NCBI RefSeq assembly: GCF_000485595.1
Contig: NW_014577162.1
Coordinates: 191,483-255,482, forward strand
DNA length: 64,000 bases
Direction of reading: 5' to 3'
From: Priapulus caudatus
Taxonomy: Eukaryota; Priapulida; Priapulimorpha; Priapulimorphida; Priapulidae
In this document: piece by piece, positions 49,902-60,664 of the stretch
Layout: each line of letters opens with the position of its first letter
Position numbering within the stretch: position 1 is the stretch's first letter
The notes under the pieces: generated by a model
What the model was told of the DNA's origin: nothing
What the model saw: the letters and a program-made list of their open reading frames with translations, nothing else
The model's database searches: none
Made by a program: the position numbers and the translations under genes

Positions 49902-50577
49902 TTAAAGGAATAATAGGTCCTTGATTATGCAATGTTGACGAATGCTAGAGTAACTGGCACCTTGTGTAGATAATAAGTACATTACCTTATAGCCAAACGC
50001 GTATTAGTTTGTCCAATATCACTGCTCGTTACATTACAAACAAGACTTGAAATCGGTTGTTGATATGTATCAACGTATCATTTACATGCCGTAAATGTCA
50101 TCCAGGAGTCAAGCGATGACGTAAACATTTGTGTGGCCCGTATGTTTTGGACGCCAGATGAAACGAAGGTGTCAGCGGTGTAACCACGGCCACAGACTAA
50201 ACATGGAAATAGAGTAAAACACACGTAATAATCACGGACGCACGTGGACAGCCCTGACAAAAAGTTCCTTATCACGAGCGTCCATGTTTACGAAATCACT
50301 GATGATAGCATTGCGTACGGCCGAGCATGCGTGCGAAAATGTCCGGTGCACTATAAATCTGTATCACACCCGCTTCGCCGGCAGCGGTTTGAAACTGTAA
50401 ACAACCGATTGTTGGACTGCGGATTTCAATTAGACATTTCTTAGTAACCAGCAGTGATATTGGACAAACTAATACGAGTTTGGCTATAAGGTAATGTACT
50501 TATTAACTACACAAGGTGCCAGTTAATCTAGAATTCGTCAACATTGCATAATCAATGGGCCTATTATTCCTAATTAA
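49902..50577 (-). mobile_element. MITE-B copy 2, opposite orientation
   Basis: Long inverted repeats (49925-50060 against 50420-50560) match copy 1 (GTTGACGAATGC, TTATAGCCAAACGC), and the core (CGTGCGAAAATGTC) is inverted relative to copy 1. TTAA occurs at or beside both ends; the right edge is slightly altered. It lies about 340 bp upstream of the RNGTT start codon, in its likely promoter or 5' intron. Confidence 0.75.
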
Positions 50578-51301
50578 ACGCACACTGCTTATAGCGAAAT
50601 AGTTTAAGAATTAATGTACTGCAGATTAGAGTAGTGGGTTTTACTGCACACTATAAGCAGAAGCTTTCACCAGTAGGTTTCACTACATTTTCAGTCACAA
50701 ACTTACAATCTTGCAGCTGCAGACTTACAAACTCAGTTTCGCATGCATGATGCCACGCACGCGCACATACGCACGCACACGCACACCCACATACACCAAT
50801 CTACTCCCACCTGCAAATATAGTTCATGCCACATTTAAAGAACGGATATTCCCAGTACAACTTACAACCTGTTACTGAGCCAACAATTAGTTAGATAAGT
50901 TTTAGTTGCTGTAATTTTACATAGGAAAACAAGGAAGAACTCGTCTAGCAATGATTTCCTTGAAGTCATTCTCTGGATAGTGAAAATTTAATCGAATTAG
51001 ATTAAAGGTTGGCGCCCTGGCAGTAACTGCATGCACGTACTAGTATGTAGGCCTATTATGCATAATTATATCCTTTTACAGCTGTTTGATGATTTGAACT
51101 TGAATTTTTGTGACGGAGTCTGGAGAGCCTATTTCATGTGAATAATGAATTTTTTTTTAAATGCATTTTTTGTGGCAGGAGGTTTTGGAGCATGCGGGCG
51201 GTGGATGCAAATCTAAAACTTTCATTCTCATGGCCTAACCTAGACACTATCTCTCTGCATAATTAGGAAGCTGATGTCTCATTCACTAGTTAGCCATAGT
51301 G
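50578..51301. other. Non-coding, short CA/ACGC run only
   Basis: No gene recognised. ACGCACGCGCACA repeats at 50755-50795. Confidence 0.5.
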
Positions 51302-51651
51302 CAGTGGTGGGCAAACTTTTCAGAGCGAAGGCCGCATCAGTGGGCCATAAAAAGTCAAAGGGCCACACCTTTAAAAAATCGGGCAGTGCGCTCTAAGATA
51401 ATACGTGCGTTTCGCCTCAAGGGCGCCATCTCTGGACCATAATTAGCTGAATTGGCATTGTGAGCGAACCCAGAGACAATAAAACACGAATCTGTATGAC
51501 ACTGAAAAAGTCAGCCTCGGTTCAAGCACAAACATGTTGGCTCTCACAAAAATTTATTGATTTTTTTTATTTTGCTGCAGGCTTCCGCGGGCCGCACAGA
51601 ACCCCGTAGAGGGCGGCATGCGGCCCGCGGGCCGCAGTTTGCCCACCCCTG
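51302..51651. mobile_element. hAT-type MITE with 8-bp target duplication
   Basis: Ends CAGTGGTGGGCAAACTTTTC and AGTTTGCCCACCCCTG are the classic hAT inverted termini. Flanks CCATAGTG (51294-51301) and CCATGGTG (51652-51659) form an 8-bp duplication with one mismatch. The interior includes GC-rich GCGGGCCGC words and a MITE-C fragment. Confidence 0.88.
51410..51495. mobile_element. MITE-C internal fragment, inverted
   Basis: CGCCTCAAGGGCGCCATCTC...GACCATAATTAGCTGAA matches the complement of the 42826-43033 interior. It is nested in the hAT MITE without its terminal repeats. Confidence 0.7.
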
Positions 51652-52693
51652 CCATGGTGTATTATGAATAGACAACCTTTTTTACATGTACGCGGGAAAG
51701 CAAAACACTCTGACAGTTCACATGTACCGTTATATGGAGAAATGAGCATGTACACAGGTGCCACATAGTGTTAGCCATCGAATAAAGTTTAAAATGAAAA
51801 ATCGGTAAAATTTTTCCTAAAACCTTGATAGTAGGTATCCTTAATGCCTTAATGGTTTAATTTGTGTGCTGATTATGTAAGACCAGTTTTATAAGAATTT
51901 GGAGTGGTTGTCTGAAATTAGGATTAGTGGCCATTACTGACAACTCTATACTTTCTATTCTTACGCTCATGCGAACATTTAAGTGATTATAAGTTATATT
52001 AACCCCTTTTAGCCGTTTGATTGGCCATATCATATGAAACTGTCTCTTCATAAAAAAAAATAAAGCACTATTCTGTGACGACTGTCACTATTCATAAAAT
52101 AATTCGGACCAGCCTCAGGTAAGCCTGAACCTTTATTTCGTGTAATATCAGTAGTGTGCAGTACCCGTAGTGCTTGCTGCCATCAACAAAAATACTGCCA
52201 CTACTCTGCAGTGGTAACTAACCAGTACAGAGACTCCAGAAGGTAATACTAGCCAGTGGCGAGTACATTGCCTAGGCTACGGGTGAGATAAGTTCAATTT
52301 GTGTTAGGCCTAGTCAGCCTAGTTGAGTCGGCGCCATAAATTACCTGCCTAAAAATTAATACTGGTGACGCACCTTACTGGTCCAAATTATTCGCACACA
52401 ATTACAGTAGGCCGTTCTACGTTGCCAATTAGGCCATTTTACAAGCTTACACTGCATTTAAACAGTATGCTTCGTTAGCGTTTCATCACAGGCTGCTCAA
52501 GCTTCTCATAAGTGTGCTCTGATATCTCTCACAACTGTCATGAAACCTCGCGAGACTCCGCGAGACCAACACCTGTCATGTCTGCGCCCACAAAGTACAT
52601 GTGATGTGACACTGTCACTAGTTGTTGTTAACAATTTATTAACGTGAACACGTGTTTGTTGATTTAATCAAACCCATTGAATAATTATACATA

Positions 52694-53118
52694 ATGAAGA
52701 ATGTGAGCTCAGTCCGGAAGAAAGGAGATCTAAAAGCACAGCCCAAAAAGAAAAAGAATTCGAGGTTTAGGAAGCGAAATGTAAGCATCGAATTTAGTAG
52801 CTCCAAGAAACGGTATTGCTAGGGTTAGATACCTAGGGCTAGGGTTAGGGTGTCACACAGCCTGGTCGGGTTACGAATTTAGGCGCTCGACCACAGCCAC
52901 CACAGCCTACAGGGACCTGAGGCGAAAAAAGAAGAAGAAAAAAGTTATATATATAAAGAGAAGAAGGGGTCTAACTTCTGCACGCTGGCGATCACAGTAA
53001 CCTTTCATTTCAGCTCCAACCACAGACAGAAATTCACACTTATTCTATCAACTTTTGCACCATATCACAGCCAGGGCCGCCTTCGGCTGTGATACCTCGG
53101 TTCCGACCAGACGACTAG
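52694..53118 (+). CDS. Candidate small two-exon gene, basic protein of 63 aa
   Basis: Exon 1 (52694-52780) reads MKNVSSVRKKGDLKAQPKKK with further Lys/Arg, ending at a GTAAGC donor. Exon 2 (53014-53118) follows a TTTCATTTCAG acceptor and reads LQPQTEIHTYSINF... to a TAG stop. Phases agree. The KKKKNSRFRKR stretch resembles a nuclear localisation signal. I know no family with this sequence, and further exons could exist. The intron holds TTAGGG-like words. Exon 2 overlaps inverted CACAGCC/GGCTGTG words. Could be chance. Confidence 0.3.
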
Positions 53119-53207
53119 CGGGCATCCATCACAGCCGAATGGGATTAGTACCGACCGTGGTTTATTCAAAATGGCGGCGCCCATACAGAATCACGCTTCA
53201 GCTTGTT

Positions 53208-53430
53208 TTGAGCTCATCTGACATAGTCAGATGCAGCTTGTAGAATCGCATGATCGTCCGTGCGTCCGTCCGTCCGTCAACAGTTGGGCACAAATCTTAA
53301 CCGCTCGACGTACGGTCACGATATTCGGGACGTGGGGGGGTAATCCGAAAACGAGTTGGGATGTCGAAGCTGGGGGTCAAAGGTCAAAGGTCAAGAGGTG
53401 TAAAAGAAGGGGGAACATTCACTCCTTAAC
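53208..53430 (-). mobile_element. SINE-like repeat, inverted, near full length
   Basis: Reading on the minus strand it shows the full landmark order, ending GAGCTCA. On the plus strand 53374-53393 reads three GGTCA half-sites at 7-bp spacing. Confidence 0.75.
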
Positions 53431-53930
53431 TTAAGGTATAGGGAGGAAATGCAAAATTGCGGCACAAATCTAAACGGCCTGACCTAGGCTCGTGATAGTC
53501 GGTGTATAGCATCATGGTAGGAAAAACCATCATTGTGCCGAAATTGGAGGTCACAGGTCAAAGGTCAATGGGGCACAGGGCAGATTTTAGACATTTTCTG
53601 AGGACATGGTGTGACCGAGCGATTGAAAAACTTTTTTGTTTCAGCGGTGACCTTTAGAAAATCATATGATTTAAGGAGCGTAAACCTTGTTCAACAAACA
53701 TTTGCCTTTGCAATTAAACTGTGCAACTGTAGCCTCACATTGACACAGGTATGGGCTCTAATAATAGCAAAAGCAGTTCAGTCCTTTGTTAACAGTCAAC
53801 AAATCAATGTTTAACCCTCCTCTTGAGGGTCAAAAGGTTATCCAACACTTACTCTTCGCACGTCAGTGGAAAGCACATTTCATGGTCCTTTCAATAAAGC
53901 CATAAAAATGCTAGGGTGCTATAGACAGAC
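53431..53930. repeat. Block X relative, MITE-free and rearranged
   Basis: 53431-53640 is the complement of block X 2020-2237. 53650-53925 is in direct orientation to block X 1770-2020. MITE-A is absent, giving the empty TTAA site near 53434. A second triple GGTCA array lies at 53548-53567. Confidence 0.8.
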
Positions 53931-55645
53931 TGCTTGCCATCTTAGGCCTGAAGGCTGAATGATGAATCAGTGAATGCTCACGAGGCAAAAACACAGGCAG
54001 CCCATGGCTGGCACGCTTCTTATCATAATTGTTGCCTGCCAACCTGCAATGCACCTGTTAACTCACAGCTGAGCAACTGCCTGAATATACTTACTTGGAT
54101 TTTAGCCTGTACCTACTGTACGATTTCAGGAACGATGCCATCTTTGATTATTGATTACACTTGCACCTGCGCCAATCTTCGTCTGGCAACTATTAGCGTA
54201 GTTTAAATTAGATGTTTTATTCTCTATGTAACTTTGTAATACGAATAAAATAACTAAGCTAGTACCATATTATAATTATTATAATGATTACGTTTCACTA
54301 TCTTGAATCTTAACTATATATCCTGTAGCGTTATTGCCTGCGTATCCATTGTTACCAGTTTGTTGCGAACAGTAAGCTGTTATCCATATGACATAGTAGA
54401 GACGACTATATATATTGATTCTATGACTGTTAACCAGGGGCATGAGGAATATAAGCATATTAATGGGCAGTAAAAGGCATCATCGCGGGTTTTAATTTTT
54501 AATTTATTAATGTAAAGAGATGAGAGAAAGTCTATAGATAAGAGAGGAGGAGTAGTAAATTGAGACGGGGATCAGGAAAACTGGTGATCGGTGTGTAATG
54601 CGAGCGTGAAATCGGGTACATATTAGTCTGCGAGATTGTTTGTGGCAACGGGGATGGGAAGGTGGGAGGCAGGGGAGGGAGGTCGAATTATAGGGGGAGG
54701 GAGATTGGATGGTAGGGGAAAGTGAGAGGCAAGAGTAGTGTAAGGTGGGAGGCTTATGGGGGAATGGGAGTTGGGATCGCAGTGGGGAGGGAGGTGGGGT
54801 AGAGAAGGACTCCCGCCCCATCTAATTAAACTTGGTAGAGTCCATGCTTCCATAATGTTGAAATCTTTTATATGATAGATTAATAAATTAGATAGCTTAA
54901 TCTAGTGATCACATTAATTCGAAGTGAAAGGCAAGTATCATTTATATTAAATATAAGACCAATATCTGCTGGGGGGAGATAGTGAGCGTTCTAATGCAAT
55001 TGAGTGTACGTCAGACTGCGTATCTGCATCATCTGTCGCGTCTAACAAATGTGTCACTACGCAGCGATCTGATAGTTTATTAACCGTAGCAAAATACCTC
55101 CAGATGAGCCTCAGGCTCGCTTCTGCGGCTCTTGTTCTCTCTCCCCTTCTTCCCCTTCTTGCGCCCTTTCTTCCCCCTCTCTCGAGCCTTTGCTCGCCTA
55201 GCTATCAGCTGGAGGCCACAGAATTATGGCCTTTCGCACTTTCGGATTCACCCTAGCTAGTAGCTGCTATGCAGTAAGTAAGTATTGATCTCGGTGTACA
55301 ACAGCGTACACTGCTGCTTGCTGCTGCTGCTGCCCTGCCCGCACACAGCGCCGCATGCGCACAGAGGCCCTCACTTCATTTCTGGTATATTAAACTTAAT
55401 AATTGCCAGCTGACGATGATCGCTGCGATCCTCCTCGACCGGTGCGCCACCGTCGTCTCGCGCGAGATCTCGCGGAGTGCCGTCTTGTAAGCGGTGCTGT
55501 GCGTTGAGTGGCGCGCTCCTGGCGAGAAAAGAGTGTGTGGCGTGTTGTAAGGACTTGCGTGTGGAAAATTGCAGCCGAACCTAACCCCAACTTCCTACGC
55601 CTAACTGTGATCCCAACGCAACCTACCCAATTGTGTAAACGCACT
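53931..55645. other. No gene recognised; purine and pyrimidine tracts
   Basis: GGGAGG-rich purines at 54640-54800 and CTTCTTCCCC pyrimidines at 55135-55195. The 55396-55818 minus frame runs through a minisatellite and is not supported. Confidence 0.5.
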
Positions 55646-55830
55646 GATATCACCGGCGCTCGTGTAAACACCAATGATGTCAGCTGGCATCGTCTCGGTA
55701 AACCCCAATGATGTCCAACGCGCGCTCGCGTAAACGACGCAATGATGTCACGGGGTCCTCGTGTAAACATCAATGATGTCACCGGCGTCTCGTGTAAACA
55801 CCATGATGTCACCGACATCTTAGACAGTAC
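55646..55830 (+). repeat. Minisatellite, about 30-bp unit with AATGATGTCA
   Basis: Five to six units of the type CGTGTAAACACCAATGATGT followed by CACCGG. TGATGTCA is close to the CRE/ATF octamer TGACGTCA. Confidence 0.8.
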
Positions 55831-56015
55831 ACGCGTTGTCAGCTATGGAGTCACCGCTGTTTGCTTCGGCCCCTCCGCTCGGATGCGATGCTGGGAGGAT
55901 GCTGCCGCGAATGCGCAGTGCTGGCTGTCCGCGGCAACGCTCCCGCGCGCTCGATGGAAGATATAATAAACATGGCACCATCTCTCCGCGGCAAAGTCAA
56001 ATTAGGACCACTTCA

Positions 56016-56412
56016 AGCCGCCGCCGGATGCTGCTGCTGCTGCTGCTGGCTGGCTGGCTGCTGCTGCATGCCTGCTGCTACTTGCTACTCAGCTGCTAAC
56101 CTGTGTGCTGCTGCTGCTGCTCGCCGCTGCTACTGCTACCTATGCTGCTGCTGCGCTACTACTGTGCTGCTAACTACTGACTGCTATAGCTATTGCTGCT
56201 GCTGCTGCTGGGCTGCTACTACTTGCCTCGCTGCTGCTTGCTGCTGCTTTCTGCTGCTGCTACTACTGCTCGCTACTACTGCCTACTACTGCTAACTGCT
56301 CCCTACTGCTAACTGCTACTGCTACTGGCTACTGCACTGCTACTACTGCTACTGCTACTACTACTACTACTGTGCTGCTGCTACTACTCATGCTACTGAG
56401 CTACTGCTGCTG
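56016..56412 (+). repeat. CTG/CTA trinucleotide array
   Basis: About 400 bp of mixed CTG and CTA triplets. The Cys/Ala/Leu/Tyr-rich ORFs are repeat translation. Confidence 0.95.
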
Positions 56413-56459
56413 ACTCGTTGCTGGTATGGCTTGCCACCGACGCAGCATGATGCCCTACT

Positions 56460-56790
56460 CTAGAACGGGGTAGCGTAGCGTGCAGGCAGGTCGGCAGGAA
56501 GCAGGAAGGCCGGGAGGCATGCAGGCAGGCAGACAGGCAATGCAATGGAGCAGGCCAGGGAGCACTGCATGGAGGCAGGCAGGCTAAGGCAGGAAGGCAG
56601 GAAGGCAGGAAAGGCAGGAGGTTATGCAGCGCCAGGCAGACAGGCATGCATGGAGGCAGGAGGCAGGACGGCATGCATGGAGGGCAGGCCGGCAGGCAGG
56701 CAGGCAGGCAGGCAGAAAGGCAGGCAGGCAGGCAGCAGGCAGGCAGCAGCAGGCAGGCAAGGCAGGCAGGCGAGGCATGTTGTTATTGAT
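56460..56790 (+). repeat. (GGCA)n tetranucleotide array
   Basis: AGGCAGGC runs with variants, about 330 bp. Confidence 0.95.
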
Positions 56791-56809
56791 CGCGTTTGTA
56801 TCGGTCGGC

Positions 56810-56885
56810 CGCTGCTACTGACTACTGCTAGTGCTACCGCTGCTACTGCTAGTGCTACCGCTGCTACTGCAGCTATTGCCGCTGA
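56810..56885 (+). repeat. GCTACTGCTAGT short array
   Basis: Triplet-based units (CCGCTGCTACTGCTAGTG) between the GGCA array and the GT minisatellite. Confidence 0.85.
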
Positions 56886-56929
56886 AATGTAAGATTACGT
56901 GAATTTCTCGTGCCGCGAGCAGCGTGGTG

Positions 56930-57550
56930 ATTGTTGCCGTGTGCGTGCGTGCAGCCGCTGTGTGTTCGCGTGCGTGCGCTGCTGAGCGCGTGGCTGATTG
57001 CTGCCGTGTGTGGCGCGCGTCGCGTTGCGCCCTGTGCGTGATCGCGCGTGGCTTGATTGACTGGCCGTGTGTGCGTGTCGCGTCGCGTGTGTGCGCCGTG
57101 GTGCGTCGCGTGAGCGCGTGGCTGATTGTTGGCCTGTGTTGCGTGGCGTGGCGCGCGTGACGTGCGCGTTGCGCGCGCGTGGCTGATTGCTGGCCAGTGT
57201 GGGTGTGCGTGCGTGAGTGTGCGGCCGTGCGTGCGCGTGCGTGCGCGTGGCTGATTGCAGCCGTGTTGTGTATGTGGCGGTGCGTGTGTGCGGCGTGGCC
57301 GTGCGCGTGGCTGATTGCTGACCGTGTGTGTGTGCGTGCGTGTGTGGCGCGTTGCGTGCGCGTGCGTGAGCGCGTGGCTGATTGCTGGCCGTGTGTGTGC
57401 GTGCGCGCGTGTGTGCGCGTGCGTGCGCGTGGCTGATTGCTGGCCGTGTGTGTGTGCGCGTGTGTATGCGTGGGCGCGGCGGACGCGTGGCTGGATTGCT
57501 GCCGTGTGTGTGTGTGCGTGCGTGTGTGCCGTGGCGTGCGCGTGGCGTAA
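56930..57550 (+). repeat. GT-rich minisatellite, unit about 60 bp
   Basis: The phrase GCGTGGCTGATTGCTGGCC recurs about nine times (near 56985, 57040, 57113, 57175, 57244, 57302, 57369, 57424, 57485), separated by variable GTGCGTGC spacers. Open frames of 230-287 codons on the minus strand are repeat translation. Confidence 0.9.
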
Positions 57551-57569
57551 GCACACCGCACACAGCAAC

Positions 57570-57914
57570 CGATTTTAGCAAACGATGAAACGATGAAAAC
57601 GATGAATCGATGAAACATAGGTGTGCGGGGCTGAATATGCGAGCTGAGAAAAAAATACAACTGCGTCCAAGCGAACAATCAAGCGACAAGCGAATTGAGT
57701 GTGAATTACACAGCCAGCTCGCACACGCTGTTCAATCGTTCCAAGGTCACGCGCAACACCACAACACACGTCCAAATCATCGTCCACACAGAAATCAAAC
57801 ATTTTGATTTTGAATTATCGTCCGATAAAAATAAAATCGTCTACAAATGATCCCCGCACACCTACATCGTTTTCATCGTTTCATCGTTTCATCGTTTCAT
57901 CGTTTGTAAAATCG
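57570..57914. mobile_element. Foldback element with CGATGAAA-repeat arms
   Basis: The left arm 57570-57631 (GATTTTAGCAAACGATGAAA ... GGTGTGCGGGG) is complementary to the right arm 57852-57914 (CCCCGCACACC ... ATCGTTTGTAAAATCG). The core resembles the complement of block X 735-800 (GCTTGATTGTTCGCTTGG), so it is related to a dispersed family. Confidence 0.75.
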
Positions 57915-57929
57915 TCTGGTGTGCGTGGG

Positions 57930-58345
57930 CTAAGCGCGTGCTGGCTTGCAGGCCGGTGTGTGTGTCGTGCGCGTGTGGTGTGTCGCGCGGCTGTCCGCGC
58001 GTTGTGTACGTGTTTTACTTAGCGCGTATTCATGTTTGGCGCGCGTGTAGTCGCTTTGCGTGTATGTGCTGCGTGTAATGTGTGTTGTGTGTTGTACGGG
58101 CATGCGTGCGGGCGTGTGTGGTGTGGTGTGTGTGGTGTGTGGTGTGTGTGTGTGTGTGTATGTGCTCGCGCTTGTGTCTGTGTGTGTGCGTGTTGTACGT
58201 GCGTGCGTGCGTGCGGCGTGCGTGCGTGGCGTGTGTACGTGAAGTGCGTGCGGCGTGTGTGTGTGAGATGCGTGCGTGTGTCGTGGGTGCGTGCGTGTGG
58301 CGTGCGGGCGTGTGTGTGCGTGCGTGCGTGTGTGGTGATTACTGC
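57930..58345 (+). repeat. GTGTG/GCGTGC simple repeat
   Basis: About 400 bp of GTGC/GT motifs. ORFs are artefacts. Confidence 0.92.
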
Positions 58346-58604
58346 TGTGTATGTATATGTACTTACTACCCTTATGTATAGTATGTATAGTATATGTATG
58401 TACTGTATAGTGTATTAGCGGCACCCTCACCTCCCGACGGCTCTCCACTCCCAGCGAATCGAGCAAGCAGGCCAGCAGCCAGCAGTCTTCACCCCCTCTC
58501 CCCCTCTCCCCCTCCTCTTTCCTTCTCTCGCTTTCCCTCTCTTTCTCTCCCCTCTCTCTCTGTAATCGATGGTTGACATGCCGGCACGAATGTAAGGATA
58601 ATAA

Positions 58605-58953
58605 GTATGTGTACAGCAGCAGTAGTAGCAGGCAGCCAGGCAGCAGCAGCAGCATGGCAGCAGCCACAGTAGCAGCAGTAGCAGTTAAGCAGCTGGGCAC
58701 AGCAGTCAGTAGTCAGTAGCAGCAAGTGTAGTAGTCCTAGTAGTCCTAGTAGCAGCAGTAGCAGGCAGTAGTATAGTAGGGCAGTAGTAGCAGCAGTATC
58801 AGTCAGGCAGTAGCAGTAGCAGTAGCAGTCAGTAGAGCAGTAAGCAAGTAGCAGTAGGCACGAGTAGCAGCAGTAGCAGGCAGTAGCAGGCAGCAGTCAA
58901 GTATGCAACACGCAGTAGCAGTAAGTACAGCAGTAGTAGCAGCAGCAGTAGCT

Positions 58954-58985
<32 letters not shown>

Positions 58986-59945
58986 CAGCCAAGCAAGTAA
59001 CAGCAGTAGTACAGTAGTAGCAGCAGCAGTAGCAGGCTAGCAGGTAATCATAGCAGTCAGCAGTAGCAGTACAGTAGGCAGCAGCAGTAGCGAGTATGCA
59101 GTAGCAGCAGGTCAGTAGCAGTTAGTAGCAGCCGTATATAGCAGCAAGTAGTAGCCACACAGTAGTAGTAGCAGCCGCAGTAGCAGCAGCAGTAGCAGCA
59201 AGTAGTAGCAGTAGCAGCAGGCAGTAAGTCACAGTAGCAGTAGTAGCAAGCAGTAGTGACAGCATTAGTAACAGCAGTAGCAGCAGTAGTCAGCAGCAGT
59301 AGTAGCAGCAAGTTAAGTAGCGGCAGTAGCAGCATCGCAGTGAGCCAAAGCCCAAAAAGCAGTAGTTAGCAGGCAGTAGTAGCAGTAGCAGTAACAGCAG
59401 TAGTAGCAGTAGCAGCAGCAAGTAACACAGTAGTAGGCAGCAGCAGCAGGCAGCAGCAGCAGCAGTAGCAGCAAGCCAGTAGTAGTAGCCAAGCAGCAGC
59501 AGTATGCAAGCAGGCAGTAGTAGTAGTAGCAGTAAGCACAGTAGTGAAGAGCAGCAGTAGCAGCAGCAGTAGTGGTAGTAACAGCAGTAAGGCAGCCGCA
59601 GTAATATTCAGTAGCAGCACGCGTACAGTAGCAGCAGTAAGCAGCAGGCAGTAAGTAGTAGCAGCAGCAGCAGTAGCACAGCATATAGTAGTAGTAGCAG
59701 TACGTAGTAGCAGTAGCAGTAACAGGCAGTAGTAGCAGTAGCAGCATCAGTAACAGCAGAGTGAGCAGCAGGCAGTAAGTAGTAGTACAGCAGTAGCAGT
59801 AGCATGCAGTAAGTAGGCAGTAATAGAGTAGCAGTAGCATCAGTAGTAGCGTCAGTAGTACAGAATACAAGTAGTACGAAGTAGTCATCAGCAGTAGTAG
59901 TGAGCAGCAGGCAGCACAGCAGCAGCAGCCCGCAGCAAGTAGCAT
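58605..59945 (-). repeat. AGC/AGT trinucleotide array (complement of CTG/CTA), 1.34 kb
   Basis: Very long mixed AGC and AGT triplet tract, opposite in strand to the 56016 array. It is interrupted enough that the minus-strand frames stay open for 228 codons as Leu/Cys/Tyr/Ala-rich nonsense. Confidence 0.95.
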
Positions 59946-60094
59946 CATGTAGCGTCGACATCGTGACACCCGCCTTAATATTGATGGCAGATTTATCACA
60001 CTCTGCTGTCCGTCCCTGAGCAGTAATCGCCCGCGCTGTTACTTACTTCATCCCCCCGCAGAGACGTTTCTAATGCATGTAGACGCATGTTGCC

Positions 60095-60480
60095 TGTGTG
60101 TGTGCGTGCGTGTGTGCGAGTATGTGTGTGTGTGTGTGCGTGTGCGTGTGCGTGTGCGTGTGCGTGTGCGTGTGCGGTGTGCGTGTGCGTGTGCAGTGTG
60201 CGTGTGCGTGTGCGGTGCGTGTGTGTGTGCATGCGTGATGCATCGTGCGTGCCGTGCGTGCGTGGTGTGTGCGTGTGCCGTGTGCTTGTGGCGAGTGTGC
60301 GTGTGCGTGTGTCGCTGTGCGTGTGCGTTGTCGTGTGTGTACGTTGTGGGTGTGGTGTGCGTGTCGCGTGTGCGTGTGCGTGTGCGTGTGCGTGTGGCGT
60401 GTGCGCGTTGCGCGTGCGCGTGTGCGTGTGCGTGTGCGCCGTGTGCGGTGCGTGTGTGGCGTGCGTCGGCGCGTGCCGTG
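60095..60480 (+). repeat. GTGTGC simple repeat
   Basis: Near-pure GTGTGC/GCGTGT, about 385 bp. Confidence 0.95.
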
Positions 60481-60664
60481 TGAAGATCGATGATAGACAG
60501 CAGGAACGCAGAAGAAAACAGAGGTACAAATATGAGAACACAATTGACAAAAATAGAAAATATATAAAATAGCAGTATGGGCAGGGAGTAGGAGAATGGG
60601 AACTATTGCAAATTTTTCCTGAGAGTCAGACGAAATGGGAGTACAGGCGAATGGGACCGTAGGC

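Noticed and set aside
53611-53814. ORF in the rearranged block X relative
   Set aside because: Lies across a repeat junction and is not open in the other copies of the repeat.
56815-57689. Overlapping 231-287 codon minus-strand ORFs
   Set aside because: Pure translation of the GT minisatellite (His/Thr/Ala/Arg repeats) in three frames at once.
59313-59999. 228-codon minus-strand ORF
   Set aside because: Translation of the AGC/AGT trinucleotide array; stops are absent because the array lacks them.
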